This document shows positions 50,615 to 62,533 of a DNA stretch of 64,000 nt, in pieces (the stretch's first letter is position 1; every line of letters begins with the position of its first letter). A program made the translations under genes and the position numbers. The notes beneath the pieces are model-generated. The model did no database searches. It saw only the letters and a program-made list of their open reading frames with translations, and was not told the DNA's origin. Source of the stretch: Staphylococcus sp. M0911 (GTDB lineage Bacteria; Bacillota; Bacilli; Staphylococcales; Staphylococcaceae); NCBI RefSeq assembly GCF_003491325.1, contig NZ_CP022881.1, positions 1,054,001 to 1,118,000 on the forward strand, read 5' to 3'.

Positions 50615-51079
50615 CTATTTAATTTGGTTTTCTATTATCGAAACAACTTTTTCCAATTCTTTGCGGTCTTCATTATTAAATCTATTTTTAATTGGCGCAT
50701 CAATATCTAAAACACCAATAATTTCATTGGCCTTATGTATTGGAATGACAATTTCTGAATTACTATTGGCATCACATGCTATGTGTCCAGGAAATTGGTG
50801 GACATCTTTTACAACTTGTGTTTCATTATTAGAGACTGCTGTACCACAAACGCCTTTACCAATTTGTATATGGACACAAGCAGGGTGTCCTTGGAAAGGA
50901 CCTAAGATGAGTTCGTTATTTTCAATTAAGTAAAAACCAACCCAATTAACTTGGTCTAAGTGATCATTGAGAAGTGCAGATGTGTTACTCAATATCGCTA
51001 TTAAATTTGATTCATCCTCTATTAAGCTAATGAGTTGTTTTTGTAGTAAGTCATAATTTGTGTTTTTGATGTCTGACAT
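50615..51079 (-). CDS. Free methionine-(R)-sulfoxide reductase, GAF type (YtsP-like)
   Basis: A 154-residue GAF protein. The three family cysteines are in H-P-A-C-V-H, G-V-C-G-T-A and I-A-C-D-A, and the C-terminal E-I-V-I-P-I is typical. It reduces free methionine-R-sulfoxide. Divergent from ezrA and next to rpsD, as in B. subtilis ytsP. Confidence 0.88.
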   Translation of the reverse strand: MSDIKNTNYDLLQKQLISLIEDESNLIAILSNTSALLNDHLDQVNWVGFYLIENNELILGPFQGHPACVHIQIGKGVCGTAVSNNETQVVKDVHQFPGHIACDANSNSEIVIPIHKANEIIGVLDIDAPIKNRFNNEDRKELEKVVSIIENQIK

Positions 51080-51214
51080 ATTGTCTCCCCTTAACCGTTA
51101 TTTTATATAAGTATAAGGTGTATAAAATATTCTATCAATAAATACATTTTCTGATTTAATGAAAAGACAAATTACGTTATAATATAGAGTGATAACATAG
51201 GAGGAGAAGTATAT

Positions 51215-52909
51215 ATGGTGTTATATATCATTTTAGCAATAATAGTTATTATATTGATTGCTGTGGGTATCATGTTCTACTTGCGATCGAATAAACGACA
51301 GCTCGTTGAAAAAGCTGAAGAACGTAAATTAGATATTGAAAAATTACCTTTTGATCAAAATATTAAAAAATTATCTAGTTTAAACCTAAAAGGTGAAACT
51401 AAAACGAAGTACGATGCAATGAAGAAAGACAACTTAGAAAATACTAATCAATACTTAGCTCCTGTCGAGGAAAAAATTCACAACGCTGAAGAACTTTTAG
51501 ATAAGTTTAACTTTTCAGGTGCTCAAGCAGAAATTGATGATGCGCATGAATTAATGGATCAATACGAAGCAAGTTATAATAATCAAGTTTCACAAGTGGA
51601 TGAAATAGTTGCATTACATAAAGATAACGAAGCATTATATGAAAAATGTAAAGTAGATCATCGTGAAATGAAACGAGATATATTAGCTAATCGTCACCAA
51701 TATGGTGAAGCAGCTGGTCCATTAGAATCAGAAATTGAAAACTTTGAACCAAAGTTATCTCAATACGAAGTTTTAAAAGCCGACGGAAATTATGTTCAAG
51801 CGCATAACCATATTTCAGCTTTACATGAAGAAATGCAACAATTAAAAGAATATATGGAAGAAATACCAGAATTAATTCGTGAAGCTCAAAAGGAACTTCC
51901 TGGTCAATTCCAAGATTTAAAATATGGTTGTAGAGATTTAAAAGTCGAAGGCTATGATTTAGATCATGTTAAAGTAGATGGTACTGTTCAAAGCCTTAAA
52001 ACAGAATTGAGTTTCGTAGAACCAATGATTAGTAGATTAGAATTAAATGAAGCGAATGACAAACTTGAATATATCAATGATAAGTTAGATGAAATGTATG
52101 ACTTAATCGAACATGAAGTTAAGGCAAAGAATGAAGTTGAAGAAACTAAAGATGTTATCACTGATGACTTATTCAAAGCCAAAGACATGAATTATACATT
52201 GAAAACAGAAATTGAATATGTTCGTGAGAATTACTATATTAATGAATCAGATGTTCAAAGCGTAAGACAGTTTGAAAATGAAATTCAAAATCTTATCTCA
52301 GTATATGATGAGATTCTTAAAGAAATGTCTAAGTCGGCTGTTAGATATAGTGAAGTACAAGATAATTTACAATATTTAGAAGATCATGTAAGTGTGATTA
52401 ATGAAAAGCAAGATAAATTACAAAATCATTTAATTCAATTACGTGAAGACGAAGCTGAGGCAGAAGATAACTTATTGCGCGTACAATCTAAAAAAGAAGA
52501 GGTTTATCGACGCTTATTAGCTTCTAACTTAACTAGCGTGCCAGAACGATTCATTATTATGAAGAATGAAATCGATTATGAAGTACGTGAAGTTGATGAA
52601 CAATTTAGTCAAAGACCAATTCACGTCAAACAATTAAAAGATAAAGTTGCTAAAATCGTCATTCAAATGAATACATTTGAAGATGAAGCGAACGATGTAT
52701 TAATTAATGCAGTTTATGCTGAAAAGCTAATTCAATATGGTAACAGATACCGTAAAGATCACCAAAGTGTTGATAAAAGCTTAAATGAAGCAGAACGTTT
52801 ATTTAAAAACAATCGTTATAAGCGTTCTATTGAAATTTCAGAACAAGCACTTGAAAGTGTAGAACCTGGTATTACGAAACATATTGAAGAGCAAGTAATT
52901 AAATCATAA
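51215..52909 (+). CDS. ezrA: Septation ring formation regulator EzrA
   Basis: A 564-residue protein. One N-terminal membrane helix (residues about 2-23) is followed by five spectrin-like coiled-coil repeats rich in Glu/Lys and L-heptads. Regulates FtsZ ring formation and scaffolds the divisome. ATAGGAGGAG precedes the ATG, and TATAAT is at 51178-51183. Confidence 0.96.
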   Translation: MVLYIILAIIVIILIAVGIMFYLRSNKRQLVEKAEERKLDIEKLPFDQNIKKLSSLNLKGETKTKYDAMKKDNLENTNQYLAPVEEKIHNAEELLDKFNFSGAQAEIDDAHELMDQYEASYNNQVSQVDEIVALHKDNEALYEKCKVDHREMKRDILANRHQYGEAAGPLESEIENFEPKLSQYEVLKADGNYVQAHNHISALHEEMQQLKEYMEEIPELIREAQKELPGQFQDLKYGCRDLKVEGYDLDHVKVDGTVQSLKTELSFVEPMISRLELNEANDKLEYINDKLDEMYDLIEHEVKAKNEVEETKDVITDDLFKAKDMNYTLKTEIEYVRENYYINESDVQSVRQFENEIQNLISVYDEILKEMSKSAVRYSEVQDNLQYLEDHVSVINEKQDKLQNHLIQLREDEAEAEDNLLRVQSKKEEVYRRLLASNLTSVPERFIIMKNEIDYEVREVDEQFSQRPIHVKQLKDKVAKIVIQMNTFEDEANDVLINAVYAEKLIQYGNRYRKDHQSVDKSLNEAERLFKNNRYKRSIEISEQALESVEPGITKHIEEQVIKS

Positions 52910-52926
52910 CGATTTTAATTAATAAT

Positions 52927-52968
52927 AAGACATGGTTTCCATTTAATTGGAAGTCATGTCTTTTATTT
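52927..52968 (+). terminator. Terminator after ezrA
   Basis: 14-pair stem (52927-52940 with 52949-52962, two wobbles), loop ATTTAATT, then TTTATTTTT. Confidence 0.88.
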
Positions 52969-53165
52969 TTACAAAAAAATAGTATAATGCATGAGTATGC
53001 TTATTTAGAAATGCTTTTTAATAGTTAAATAACGAAAAAATATAATTAAACTGAATAAATAATTACTCATAGTAGTCTAAGTATAGAAATATACTATATC
53101 AATGATATTTGACAGTAGTATATAAAATTAGCTAAGTAAAAAATGTAGAAAGTGAAGTGTTATCA

Positions 53166-54305
53166 GTGATTTATTTAGATAATGCAGCAACAACCAAAGT
53201 AGATCCTAGTGTTTTGAATTCCTTTGTAAAGGTAAATGAGACATTTTATTATAATCCTAATAGTCCTCATCAGGCTGGCTTACAAGCAGAAAAATTGTTG
53301 CAACAAGCGAAAGAACAAATTAATCAAGCACTAAGATTAAATCACTCATATGATATTATTTTTACAAGTGGTGCTACAGAATCTAATAATATGGCGTTAA
53401 AAGGAATAGCTTATCGCAAAAAAGATACAGCCAATGAAATCATAACCTCTGTATTAGAACACCCTTCAGTATTAGAAGTAGTGAGATATTTAGCTGAAAA
53501 AGAAGGTTTTGTATTAAAATATGTCAATGTTCAATCAAATGGGCAGATAGATATCGAGCATTTGAAGACCATAATGAATGAACGGGTAGGCCTTGTAACA
53601 TGTATGTATGTCAATAATATTATGGGGCAGATTCAACCAATACAACAAATTGTCAATGTACTAAAAGATTACCCTAAAGCGCACTTTCATGTAGATGCGG
53701 TACAAGCTTTAGGAAAAATACCGTTCAATATAGAAGGTATTGATAGTTTGAGTTTAAGTGGTCATAAATTTAACGGTTTAAAAGGACAAGGACTTTTGAT
53801 CACTAGAACAGCACATAATATCGAGCCCATTATACATGGTGGAGGTCAAGAATATGGCGTTCGCAGTGGTACAATTAATTTACCAATGGCAGTATCAATG
53901 GCAAAAGCCATTAATAATGCTATGAAACAGACAGATGAATTGCATCAAAGATTGTCTTCTTACCAACAACAAATTAGAGCCATGGTTCAAACATACCCTG
54001 GTATTAAAATTAATTCTCCTGAAGATGCTGCACCACAAATCATCAATTTAGGATTTCCTGGTGTTAAAGGGGAAGTTTTAGTCAATGCGTTCTCAAAACA
54101 AGATATTATGGTATCTACTACGAGCGCTTGCTCTTCTAAAAGGGGTAAACTCAATGAAGTATTGCTTGCAATGGGTATTTCTGACCGACAAATTGAAGGA
54201 AGTATTAGAATATCAATGGGACAGATGACTACACAAAAAGATATCGATAACTTTAAAGATAAATTTGAAATTATATATGAAGAAGTGAAGGAGTTGTTGA
54301 AGTAA
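53166..54305 (+). CDS. nifZ: Cysteine desulfurase NifS-like (NifZ)
   Basis: A 379-residue PLP enzyme that hands persulfide sulfur to ThiI. Lys in S-L-S-G-H-K-F-N-G binds [11 protein letters not shown] has the persulfide cysteine. The start is GTG 53166, with AAGTGAAGTG upstream, giving [10 protein letters not shown]. Its stop shares one base with the thiI start (TAATG). Confidence 0.88.
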   Translation: MIYLDNAATTKVDPSVLNSFVKVNETFYYNPNSPHQAGLQAEKLLQQAKEQINQALRLNHSYDIIFTSGATESNNMALKGIAYRKKDTANEIITSVLEHPSVLEVVRYLAEKEGFVLKYVNVQSNGQIDIEHLKTIMNERVGLVTCMYVNNIMGQIQPIQQIVNVLKDYPKAHFHVDAVQALGKIPFNIEGIDSLSLSGHKFNGLKGQGLLITRTAHNIEPIIHGGGQEYGVRSGTINLPMAVSMAKAINNAMKQTDELHQRLSSYQQQIRAMVQTYPGIKINSPEDAAPQIINLGFPGVKGEVLVNAFSKQDIMVSTTSACSSKRGKLNEVLLAMGISDRQIEGSIRISMGQMTTQKDIDNFKDKFEIIYEEVKELLK

Positions 54306-55528
54306 TGAGATATGACCACTTAATAGTTAGATATGGTGAGTTAACACTTAAAGGTTCAAACCGTAAAAAATTTGTGAATCAATTAAAAACTAATGTGACA
54401 CGAGCTTTGAAGCCTTTAGAAGGATTCCATATTAAAGGTAAAAGAGATCGTATGTACATAGAGTTGTTCGAAGAAGCGGATATTGATGAAATCATACATC
54501 GATTATCTAAAGTGTATGGTATTAAATCAATCAGTCCGGTATTGAAAACAGAAAAGAATGATCAAGCCATGGCTAATGTCGCTGTGCAATTAGCGCAATC
54601 ATTTGATCATGGTTCAACATTTAAGATTGACGTTAAGCGATCAGATAAGTCTTATCCTAAAGATACTTATGAGCTACAGCGAGAAATTGGTGGAGCAGTA
54701 TTAAAAAATGTGGAAGGACTAACAGTAGATGTGAGACAACCACAACATGAAATTCGTGTAGAAGTGCGTTTAGATGCAATCTATATTTATGTGGAAGTCA
54801 TTCAAGGATCCGGAGGTTTACCAGTTGGTACAGGCGGTAAAACGCTTTTGATGTTATCTGGAGGAATTGATTCACCTGTTGCAGGTATGGAAGTAATGAA
54901 ACGTGGTGTGACAATTGAAGCGATACATTTCCATAGTCCGCCATTTACGAGTGAAAAAGCTAAAGAAAAAGTTATAGAACTGACACGTATAATGTCTGAA
55001 CGTGTTGGTCCAATTAAATTACACATCGTGCCTTTTACAGATTTACAAAAACAAATCAATAAGTCAGTACATCCAAGATATACGATGACTTCCACTCGTC
55101 GATTAATGATGAGAGTGGCTGATCAATTAGTGCATAAAATTGGCGCTTTAGGTATCGTCAATGGTGAAAACCTTGGACAAGTTGCAAGTCAAACACTCAA
55201 TAGCATGTATGCGATAAATCACGTTACATCAACGCCAGTGTTACGCCCTTTATTAACGCTTGATAAGGAAGATATTGTGAAAAAGGCTAAAGAAATTGGT
55301 ACTTTCGAAGTTTCCATTCAACCTTATGAAGATTGTTGTACCATTTTCACCCCTAAAAACCCAGTAACAGAACCAGACTTTGATAAAGTTGTAGAATACG
55401 AAAGTGTATTTAACTTTGATAGTATGGTGGATGAAGCTGTCGAAAACATTGAAACAATTATGGTAGATAAAAATTATAAATCTGAAAAAGATAAATCAAC
55501 TGATGCTTTAATGGAAGATTTATTCTAA
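54305..55528 (+). CDS. thiI: tRNA 4-thiouridine synthetase ThiI
   Basis: A 407-residue enzyme. THUMP domain at the N-terminus, then the PP-loop [11 protein letters not shown]. There is no rhodanese extension, so this is the short Gram-positive form that works with NifZ. It modifies U8 of tRNA; E-D-C-C near residue 345 may take part in sulfur relay (inferred). Confidence 0.95.
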   Translation: MRYDHLIVRYGELTLKGSNRKKFVNQLKTNVTRALKPLEGFHIKGKRDRMYIELFEEADIDEIIHRLSKVYGIKSISPVLKTEKNDQAMANVAVQLAQSFDHGSTFKIDVKRSDKSYPKDTYELQREIGGAVLKNVEGLTVDVRQPQHEIRVEVRLDAIYIYVEVIQGSGGLPVGTGGKTLLMLSGGIDSPVAGMEVMKRGVTIEAIHFHSPPFTSEKAKEKVIELTRIMSERVGPIKLHIVPFTDLQKQINKSVHPRYTMTSTRRLMMRVADQLVHKIGALGIVNGENLGQVASQTLNSMYAINHVTSTPVLRPLLTLDKEDIVKKAKEIGTFEVSIQPYEDCCTIFTPKNPVTEPDFDKVVEYESVFNFDSMVDEAVENIETIMVDKNYKSEKDKSTDALMEDLF

Positions 55529-55553
55529 TAAATAATCGCAAAGGGGTCATGAC

Positions 55554-56330
55554 ATGGAATGGGATATATATGTCATATTGATTATTGTTTTGTTTGGATT
55601 TTTAGCATCATTTATTGATTCAGTCGTAGGTGGTGGAGGATTAATTTCTACTCCTGCACTACTAGCAATTGGATTGCCACCTGCAGTAGCACTAGGAACA
55701 AATAAATTAGCAAGTTCATTTGGGACACTGACAAGCACCATCAAGTTTATTAGATCAGGTAATGTTGATTTGAAAATAGTATCCAAACTGTTTCCGTTTG
55801 TCCTTATAGCATCATCAGCTGGTGCTTATTTAGCAACACTATTACCTGCACAACTTTTAAAACCATTAATTATTATTGCATTGTCATTAGTATTTATTTA
55901 TACCTTAGTAAAAAAAGATTGGGGTTCAGTTAGGACGTTCACCACTTTCACACGAATGAAAGCCATTATGTTTGTCATGGCATATCTTATTATTGGTTTC
56001 TATGATGGATTTATTGGTGGTGGTACAGGGTCATTCATGTTATTTGTATTACTTATGTTTGGATTTGACTTTTTAAGTGCAGCAGGCAATGCTAAAGTAC
56101 TCAATTTCGCATCCAATATAGGGGCTTTAATCTTATTTATGATATTAGGACAAGTTGATTATTTTTATGGACTAATAATGGCAGTCAGTATGATCTTAGG
56201 TTCATATGTGGGTGCACAATTCGCCATAAGTAAAGGTGTGGGTTATGTTAAATTGTTATTTATAACAGTCACTGCACTATTGATACTTAAAAATGCATTT
56301 GACTACTTATTACCTTTTTTTACAAATTAA
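55554..56330 (+). CDS. TSUP (TauE/SafE) family permease
   Basis: A 258-residue membrane protein with about eight helices. The N-terminal G-G-G-G-L-I-S-T-P and the second half G-F-Y-D-G-F-I-G-G-G-T-G-S-F are the duplicated family motifs. Transports organosulfur or sulfite-like anions in characterised members; specificity here is open. It follows thiI by 25 bases with AAGGGG before the ATG, so a sulfur-related operon is plausible. Confidence 0.85.
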   Translation: MEWDIYVILIIVLFGFLASFIDSVVGGGGLISTPALLAIGLPPAVALGTNKLASSFGTLTSTIKFIRSGNVDLKIVSKLFPFVLIASSAGAYLATLLPAQLLKPLIIIALSLVFIYTLVKKDWGSVRTFTTFTRMKAIMFVMAYLIIGFYDGFIGGGTGSFMLFVLLMFGFDFLSAAGNAKVLNFASNIGALILFMILGQVDYFYGLIMAVSMILGSYVGAQFAISKGVGYVKLLFITVTALLILKNAFDYLLPFFTN

Positions 56331-56343
56331 TATAATTAAAATG

Positions 56344-56416
56344 AAAGCAAATCTTTATTGAAGTAGATGGACTTAAACGTAAGTACTATCAATTCATAAT
56401 AAGATTTGCTTTTTGA
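56344..56416 (+). terminator. Terminator after the TSUP gene
   Basis: 12-bp stem 56344-56355 with 56401-56412, large loop, TTTTT at the 3' side. Confidence 0.8.
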
Positions 56417-56489
56417 ATAAATCGAATGTTCCTTAGTAAAAATATTTAACACTATATATAACGAATTTTTAAGATATAAAAGTTTAAAA

Positions 56490-56519
56490 TTGAATTTGGT
56501 CATATTGATGTCGTATGAT
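56490..56519 (+). promoter_or_regulatory. tpx promoter
   Basis: TTGAAT (56490-56495), 18 bases, TATGAT (56514-56519). Confidence 0.65.
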
Positions 56520-56556
56520 ATTAATGGATGAAAAATATAAATAGGAGGTCATATAT

Positions 56557-57051
56557 ATGACTGAAATTACATTTAAAAATAACCCAGTAACATTATCAGG
56601 ACAACAAGTGAATGAGGGAGATGTTGCACCTAATTTCACAGTATTAGATAACGATTTAAATCAAAAATCTTTAGATGACTATGCTAATAAGAAAAAATTG
56701 ATCAGTGTAGTACCATCTATTGATACTGGTGTATGTGATCAACAAACACGTAAGTTTAATGAAGAAGCATCACAAGAAGATGGTGTTGTATTAACAATTT
56801 CAGTTGACCTACCATTTGCACAAAAAAGATGGTGTGCATCTAATGGTTTAGATAATGTGGTAACATTAAGTGACCATAGAGATTTATCATTCGGTGAAAA
56901 CTTTGGTGTGGTGATGGAAGGCATGCGATTATTAGCTCGTTCAGTATTCGTACTAGATCAAGACAACAAAGTGGTATATAAAGAAATTGTAAGTGAAGGT
57001 ACAAACTTCCCAGATTTCGAAAAAGCCTTAGAAGCATACAAAAATTTATAA
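56557..57051 (+). CDS. tpx: Thiol peroxidase
   Basis: A 164-residue atypical 2-Cys peroxiredoxin. Peroxidatic Cys60 in D-T-G-V-C-D and resolving Cys93 in R-W-C-A. Detoxifies peroxides using thioredoxin. TAGGAGGTC precedes the ATG. Confidence 0.96.
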   Translation: MTEITFKNNPVTLSGQQVNEGDVAPNFTVLDNDLNQKSLDDYANKKKLISVVPSIDTGVCDQQTRKFNEEASQEDGVVLTISVDLPFAQKRWCASNGLDNVVTLSDHRDLSFGENFGVVMEGMRLLARSVFVLDQDNKVVYKEIVSEGTNFPDFEKALEAYKNL

Positions 57052-57096
57052 CTATTTGTCTAAAGATGGAAACTTTTAGATAGTAGTGTGAGAAAT

Positions 57097-57169
57097 AAGC
57101 ATCCATTGTTTTTTACAAGTGATAATATGACATCAACTGATTTCACTATGAAAGCGATGGATGCTTTTT
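57097..57169 (+). terminator. Terminator after tpx
   Basis: 12-pair stem 57097-57108 with 57155-57166 (one wobble), T5 at 57165-57169. It ends only 17 bases before the YtxK gene. Confidence 0.85.
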
Positions 57170-57185
57170 ATAGAGAGGGATTTAA

Positions 57186-58133
57186 ATGGCAGAAGAAAAT
57201 ACGATTATGGAAAGATTATTCCATCACTTAGATGAAAAAGCTAAAACTTTAAACCAAGAAAATGGACAAAGTTTTATAGAAAATCTAGGGTTAGCAATGG
57301 AAGATATCTATACTAATCAACGAGAAATGTTAGAACAAGCTACTCTTCAAGATAGAAGAAAAGCATTCCAATTTGCATATTTAAGTTTAATGCAAGAAGA
57401 AAATATACAGGCTAATCATCAAATCACACCAGATTCAATTGGTTTAATTTTAGGTTTCTTAGTTCAACGATTTACACAAGATAATGACGAGTTGCATGTG
57501 GTTGATATTGCAAGTGGTGCAGGTCACTTAAGTGCTGCTGTTAAAGAAGTGTTAACTGAGACAACAATTATGCATCATCTTATTGAAGTGGATCCAGTGC
57601 TTTCTAGAGTGAGCGTTCACCTTGCAAACTACCTAGAAATACCTTTCGATGTATATCCACAAGATGCTATTATGCCACTACCATTAGAAGAATCTGATAT
57701 TGTAATTGGTGATTTGCCTATTGGTTATTATCCAGTAGATGACCGTAGTAAAGAAATGAAACTAGGTTTCAAAGAGGGGCATAGTTACTCCCATTACTTG
57801 CTTATTGAACAAGCTGTTAATGCATTAAAAGGGGCAGGATATGCATTTTTAGTTGTTCCAAGCGAGTTATTCTCAGGAGAACATGTGAAACAGTTAGAAA
57901 AATTCATTACTACAGAAACGGAAATGCAAGCATTTTTAAATCTACCATCTACGTTATTTAAAAATGAAAAAGCGCGTAAATCTATACTGATATTACAGAA
58001 GAAAAAAGCAGATGTAACAAAACCAGTTGAAGTATTCCTAGCGAATATTCCTGATTTTAAAAACCCACAACAATTCCAAGGTTTTATAACTGAATTAAAT
58101 CAATGGATGGACACAAATCATACAAAAAAATAA
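57186..58133 (+). CDS. Class I SAM-dependent methyltransferase, YtxK-like
   Basis: A 315-residue protein of the N-6 DNA methylase-like type. SAM loop D-I-A-S-G-A-G-H-L and a D-L-P-I-G-Y-Y catalytic-like motif in place of D/N-P-P-Y. No target recognition domain is apparent, so this is unlikely to be a restriction system. Sits before ackA as in B. subtilis ytxK-ackA. Substrate unknown. AGAGGGA precedes the ATG. Confidence 0.84.
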   Translation: MAEENTIMERLFHHLDEKAKTLNQENGQSFIENLGLAMEDIYTNQREMLEQATLQDRRKAFQFAYLSLMQEENIQANHQITPDSIGLILGFLVQRFTQDNDELHVVDIASGAGHLSAAVKEVLTETTIMHHLIEVDPVLSRVSVHLANYLEIPFDVYPQDAIMPLPLEESDIVIGDLPIGYYPVDDRSKEMKLGFKEGHSYSHYLLIEQAVNALKGAGYAFLVVPSELFSGEHVKQLEKFITTETEMQAFLNLPSTLFKNEKARKSILILQKKKADVTKPVEVFLANIPDFKNPQQFQGFITELNQWMDTNHTKK

Positions 58134-58150
58134 TCTGTAACAGTATAGAA

Positions 58151-58179
58151 TTCAAACTGTATTAATGATAAAATAAAAT
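58151..58179 (+). promoter_or_regulatory. ackA promoter candidate
   Basis: TTCAAA (58151-58156), 17 bases, TAAAAT (58174-58179). Confidence 0.5.
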
Positions 58180-58220
58180 GTGAAAAATATAACTAAACAA
58201 ATGATGGAGGACAAAATCTT

Positions 58221-59459
58221 ATGTCAAAATTAATTTTGGCGATTAATGCTGGTAGTTCATCTTTGAAATTCCAGCTTATTAGAATGCCTGAAGAAAAAAC
58301 AGTAACAAAAGGCGTAGTAGAAAGAATTGGTATGGACGATTCTATTTTTACAATTCTTGTTGAAGGGGAAAAATTAACTGAAGTCAGAGATATTAAAGAT
58401 CATGAAGAAGCAGTTAACTTGATGTTAGAGAAATTTAAAGAACATCATATTATCGAAGATATCAATGAGATTCAAGGTACTGGTCACCGAGTTGTACACG
58501 GTGGTGAAACATTCCCTAAATCAGTAGTTGTTACTGATGAAGTTGAACAACAAATTGAGGCATTGAGTGAATTAGCACCATTGCATAACCCTGCTAACTT
58601 AATGGGTATTAGAGCATTTAGAAAGCTATTACCTGAAATCCCACATGTTGCAGTTTTTGATACATCATTCCACCAAACCATGCCAGAACAAGCATATTTA
58701 TATAGTTTACCTTATCGTTATTATGAAGATTATGGTATTCGTAAATATGGCTTCCATGGTACAAGTCATAAATATGTATCACGACGTGCGGCTGAAATAT
58801 TAGGTAAACCTATTGAAGATTTACGTATTATTTCATGTCATATTGGTAACGGAGCTTCAATCGCAGCTATTGATGGAGGAGAATCAATTGATACATCAAT
58901 GGGATTCACACCATTAGCAGGTGTAACTATGGGTACACGTTCAGGTAACCTAGATCCAGCATTAATTCCATATATTATGGAAAAAACTGGTAAAAATGCA
59001 GATGAAGTTCTTAATATCTTAAATAAAGAATCTGGTTTATTAGGTATCACTGGTACATCTAGTGACTTACGTGACTTAACTGAAGAAGCTAAACATGGTC
59101 GTCACAGAGCACGTGTAGCACTTGATTTATTTGCCTCTAAAATCCATAAATACATTGGTTCATATGCTGCAAGAATGCATGGTGTTGATGTCATTGTATT
59201 TACTGCAGGAATAGGTGAAAACTCTCATATTATTCGTGGTAAAGTATTAGAAGGCTTAGAATTTATGGGTGTTTATTGGGATCCTAAGAAAAATGAAAAC
59301 CTCCATGGTGAAGAAGGAGATATTAACTACCCACATTCACCTGTTAAAGTTCTTGTAGTACCAACAGATGAAGAAGTAATGATATCTAGAGATGTCATCA
59401 AATATGGTGGTTTAGAAACTGAAGAAACATCTTCAGAAGAAAATGTTGAATCAAAATAA
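58221..59459 (+). CDS. ackA: Acetate kinase
   Basis: A 412-residue ASKHA enzyme making ATP and acetate from acetyl phosphate, the last step of overflow metabolism. N-A-G-S-S-S-L-K-F near the start and G-H-R-V-V-H-G-G are typical. A short acidic C-terminal tail (E-T-S-S-E-E) extends beyond the usual roughly 400 residues. GATGGAGG precedes the ATG. Confidence 0.97.
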   Translation: MSKLILAINAGSSSLKFQLIRMPEEKTVTKGVVERIGMDDSIFTILVEGEKLTEVRDIKDHEEAVNLMLEKFKEHHIIEDINEIQGTGHRVVHGGETFPKSVVVTDEVEQQIEALSELAPLHNPANLMGIRAFRKLLPEIPHVAVFDTSFHQTMPEQAYLYSLPYRYYEDYGIRKYGFHGTSHKYVSRRAAEILGKPIEDLRIISCHIGNGASIAAIDGGESIDTSMGFTPLAGVTMGTRSGNLDPALIPYIMEKTGKNADEVLNILNKESGLLGITGTSSDLRDLTEEAKHGRHRARVALDLFASKIHKYIGSYAARMHGVDVIVFTAGIGENSHIIRGKVLEGLEFMGVYWDPKKNENLHGEEGDINYPHSPVKVLVVPTDEEVMISRDVIKYGGLETEETSSEENVESK

Positions 59460-59470
59460 TATAGTGAATG

Positions 59471-59500
59471 AGAGGAGCGACAATGTCGTTCCTCTTTTAG
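59471..59500 (+). terminator. Terminator after ackA
   Basis: 11-pair stem 59471-59481 with 59485-59495 (one wobble), loop AAT, then TTT. Confidence 0.88.
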
Positions 59501-59569
59501 TTTATAGAGATAACTTTATTTTGGTAAATTAATTATGAAATAAAGGAATAACAATTTTCTACAGAATAT

Positions 59570-59603
59570 AAAAAAGCCAGCAAATGTAATCATTTGCTGG
59601 CAT
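59570..59603 (-). terminator. Terminator of the universal stress gene
   Basis: 11-bp stem 59576-59586 with 59591-59601, loop TAAT; T run on the minus strand (59570-59575). Confidence 0.88.
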
Positions 59604-59626
59604 AATAATGATAATTTTATTATCAA

Positions 59627-60127
59627 TTAATTTGAATATCTTTCACGTAATTGTGGTGTAGCAACTTGTGGTTGGAAATCATTTGGCATTTCTTCAGTTC
59701 TTACGACTAGCACATCACATGGTGCGTGTCTAACAATGGCTTCAGAAACTGAGCCTACGATAAAACGCTCAACTGCATTAAGACCTGAAGTACCACTCAT
59801 AATTAAGTCTGCACCAACTTCAGGTGCGATTTTTTTAGGGATAATTGCTTTTGGTGAACCGAATTCTAAACGCGTTTCAACGTTTGTAACACCAGCATTT
59901 GTCGCAACTTCTTTATAACCATTCAATAATTCTTCTGAGAAGTGCTTAGATTTTTTAGTAAATTGAGCATCATATACCTCATAAGAAGAATAAGTTCTTG
60001 AATCAATGACATTCACAATTGTAAGTTTGGCATCGTTACGTTTAGCAACGCCAACTGCTTTATTAAATGCCCATTCTGCTTCGTGTGAACCGTCGACTGC
60101 GATTAAAATATTTTTGTAAGTAATCAT
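59627..60127 (-). CDS. Universal stress protein
   Basis: A 166-residue UspA-fold protein; D-G-S near the N-terminus and G-x2-G-x9-G-S motif (G-T-S-G-L-N-A to G-S-V-S-E-A) indicate ATP binding. AAAGGGG precedes the ATG. Divergent from ald, with the cre-like site between. Confidence 0.9.
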   Translation of the reverse strand: MITYKNILIAVDGSHEAEWAFNKAVGVAKRNDAKLTIVNVIDSRTYSSYEVYDAQFTKKSKHFSEELLNGYKEVATNAGVTNVETRLEFGSPKAIIPKKIAPEVGADLIMSGTSGLNAVERFIVGSVSEAIVRHAPCDVLVVRTEEMPNDFQPQVATPQLRERYSN

Positions 60128-60215
60128 CGTCAGTACCCCTTTCGTCTTTTCTTACTTATATATTACCACATTTTTCAGAAAATATTACTCTAAAAATTAA
60201 CATTTTTGTGTATTT

Positions 60216-60231
60216 TTGTAGGCGCTTTCAT
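60216..60231 (+). promoter_or_regulatory. cre site between the usp gene and ald
   Basis: TTGTAGGCGCTTTCAT fits WTGNNARCGNWWWCAW at 15 of 16 positions (G replaces A at position 6). It lies 50 bases before the ald start and about 90 before the usp start. Confidence 0.65.
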
Positions 60232-60280
60232 TTGTGTTTTAGTAGGCTTTCGCGTTACTATAATAGAGGAGGTGTGTGGA

Positions 60281-61396
60281 ATGAAAATAGGTATTCCTAA
60301 AGAGATAAAAAACAATGAAAACAGAGTAAGTCTATCACCGAGTGGTGTACATGCCTTGGTTGAACAAGGACACACTGTTTTAGTAGAAACTAATGCTGGA
60401 ATGGGCTCATACTTTGAAGATATAGATTATAAAGAAGCAGGGGCTGACATTGTTTCAGAAGCATCACAAGTTTGGGATGTTGATATGGTCGTTAAAGTTA
60501 AAGAACCATTAGAAGTAGAATATCAATATTTCAAAGAAGGTTTAATTTTATTCACTTATCTACATTTAGCAAATGAAGAAAAATTAACACAAGCGCTTGT
60601 AGATAATAAAGTGATTGGTATTGCCTATGAAACTGTACAATTACCAGATCGTTCATTACCATTGTTGAGTCCGATGAGTGAAGTTGCAGGTAGAATGGCA
60701 ACACAAATCGGTGCTGAATTTTTACAAAAGTTTAATGGCGGTATGGGTATCTTACTTGGAGGCGTGCCAGGTGTGCCTAAAGGTAAGGTGACAATTATTG
60801 GTGGTGGCCAAGCAGGTACAAATGCAGCAAAAATTGCATTAGGTTTAGGCGCAGATGTCACTGTATTAGACGTTAATCCTAAACGTCTACAAGAATTAGA
60901 TGATCTGTTTGATGGAAGAGTACATACTATTATGTCAAACCCATTAAATATTGAAATGTATGTTAAAGAAAGTGATTTAGTTATAGGTGCAGTATTAATT
61001 CCAGGCGCTAAAGCACCAAATCTTGTAACAGAAGATATGATTAAACAAATGAAAAATGGTTCTGTAATTGTAGATATTGCAATTGACCAGGGTGTAATTT
61101 TTGAAACTACAGACAAAATTTCAACTCATGATGATCCAACTTACATTAAGCATGGCGTTGTTCATTATGCAGTTGCTAATATGCCTGGTGCAGTACCACG
61201 TACATCTACATTAGCATTAAATAATGCTACATTACCTTTTGCTCAGATATTAGCAAACAAAGGCTATAGAGAGGCATTTAAATCTAACCATGCTTTATCT
61301 TTAGGTTTAAATACGTATAAAGGTCATGTAACACATCAAGGTGTTGCAGAAGCATTCAATATGAAATACACAACTGTTGAAGATGCATTAAAATAA
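60281..61396 (+). CDS. ald: Alanine dehydrogenase
   Basis: A 371-residue NAD enzyme interconverting L-alanine and pyruvate plus ammonia. I-G-I-P-K-E-I-K-N at the start; G-G-G-Q-A-G-T-N-A Rossmann loop in the middle. GAGGAGGTG at 60267-60275 selects this ATG over an earlier TTG. Length and motifs are normal. Confidence 0.96.
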   Translation: MKIGIPKEIKNNENRVSLSPSGVHALVEQGHTVLVETNAGMGSYFEDIDYKEAGADIVSEASQVWDVDMVVKVKEPLEVEYQYFKEGLILFTYLHLANEEKLTQALVDNKVIGIAYETVQLPDRSLPLLSPMSEVAGRMATQIGAEFLQKFNGGMGILLGGVPGVPKGKVTIIGGGQAGTNAAKIALGLGADVTVLDVNPKRLQELDDLFDGRVHTIMSNPLNIEMYVKESDLVIGAVLIPGAKAPNLVTEDMIKQMKNGSVIVDIAIDQGVIFETTDKISTHDDPTYIKHGVVHYAVANMPGAVPRTSTLALNNATLPFAQILANKGYREAFKSNHALSLGLNTYKGHVTHQGVAEAFNMKYTTVEDALK

Positions 61397-61420
61397 TTTG
61401 AAATTATCAATATATATAAA

Positions 61421-61462
61421 TAACACCCTCAAATACATCTAATACATTTGAGGGTGTTAATA
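61421..61462. terminator. Bidirectional terminator between ald and the peptidase gene
   Basis: 14-bp stem 61421-61434 with 61446-61459, 11-base loop. Confidence 0.9.
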
Positions 61463-61477
61463 ATGTTGAAGACAGGA

Positions 61478-62533
61478 TTATTTTTCGTAATGCGTTAATA
61501 TTTCACAACCACTATCTGTAACTAAAATATCATCTTCAATACGTACACCAGCAACCCCCGGTACATAAATTCCAGGTTCAATAGTAATGACCATTCCCGC
61601 TTCTAAAACATTATCATTAGTGCTAGAAACATCTTGGTATTCATGTTCTTCTAAACCTAAACCATGGCCAAGACGATGAGGGAAGTAGTCACCATAGCCT
61701 GCTCGATCAATAATATCTCTCGCGATTTTATCTATTTCTTTTAATTTTACACCTGGGCGAATAGCATCAATTGCTGATGTTTCAGCATCAAGAACAATAT
61801 TATATATATCTAAAGCTTCTTTAATTGGTGTGCCAAATTGTACAGTTCTAGTCATGTCACTACAATAGTGATTATAGATGACACCTAAATCAAAGAGAAC
61901 TAGCTCATTATTTTGTAATTGACGATTACCTGGAACACCATGTGGTGAAGCAGCGTGATCGCCAAATAATACCATAGTGTCAAAGCTCATTTCATTCACA
62001 CCATATTTCTTAATTTCATTTTCGATATGATTCACAACTTCACGTTCACTGATGCCTTCTTTTAAATAGTTTACACCGATTTCTATACATTTATCTGCTA
62101 AATGAGCAGCATGCTTAATTTTTTCAATTTCATCAATTGACTTGATGTTTCTTAAGTTTTTAATCGTTTGGTCGATATCACCAAATTGTTCTACATGAAA
62201 GGCTTGTGTTATTTCACGTTGGCGTTTAACTGTTAAATGTTCACTTTCAATTAGCATACGTTCGAATGATTGTTGATATAAATCGAAAGGATTTTCAGTA
62301 TCTAAATAACCTATAATTTGACCGTCAAAAGGAGACGCTTTAACTTCTTCAACTTCCATTTTAGGGCAGAATAAAACAGTTTCACCACTAGCTTGAATTA
62401 ATAATGCAAATAATCTTTCATGCGGTTCGCTACGATAGCCAGTAAAGTAATAAATGTTTAATGGTGTAGTGATCCAAGCAGCATCAGCATTTTCTTTTTG
62501 TAGATAATTAATAATTTCATTGATTTTTGTCAT
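61478..62533 (-). CDS. Xaa-Pro dipeptidase (M24 family)
   Basis: A 351-residue metallopeptidase cutting dipeptides with C-terminal proline. The pita-bread motifs are in order: [22 protein letters not shown] and T-I-E-P-G-I-Y. N-terminal creatinase-like domain precedes them. AAAGGAGG precedes the ATG. Confidence 0.9.
   Translation of the reverse strand: MTKINEIINYLQKENADAAWITTPLNIYYFTGYRSEPHERLFALLIQASGETVLFCPKMEVEEVKASPFDGQIIGYLDTENPFDLYQQSFERMLIESEHLTVKRQREITQAFHVEQFGDIDQTIKNLRNIKSIDEIEKIKHAAHLADKCIEIGVNYLKEGISEREVVNHIENEIKKYGVNEMSFDTMVLFGDHAASPHGVPGNRQLQNNELVLFDLGVIYNHYCSDMTRTVQFGTPIKEALDIYNIVLDAETSAIDAIRPGVKLKEIDKIARDIIDRAGYGDYFPHRLGHGLGLEEHEYQDVSSTNDNVLEAGMVITIEPGIYVPGVAGVRIEDDILVTDSGCEILTHYEK

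Noticed and set aside
57186..58133. Restriction-modification system
   Set aside because: The methylase-like gene lacks a recognition domain and a nuclease partner and sits in a conserved housekeeping block.
60259..60264. TATAAT as the ald -10
   Set aside because: A start near 60271 would fall inside the ribosome binding site (60267-60275).
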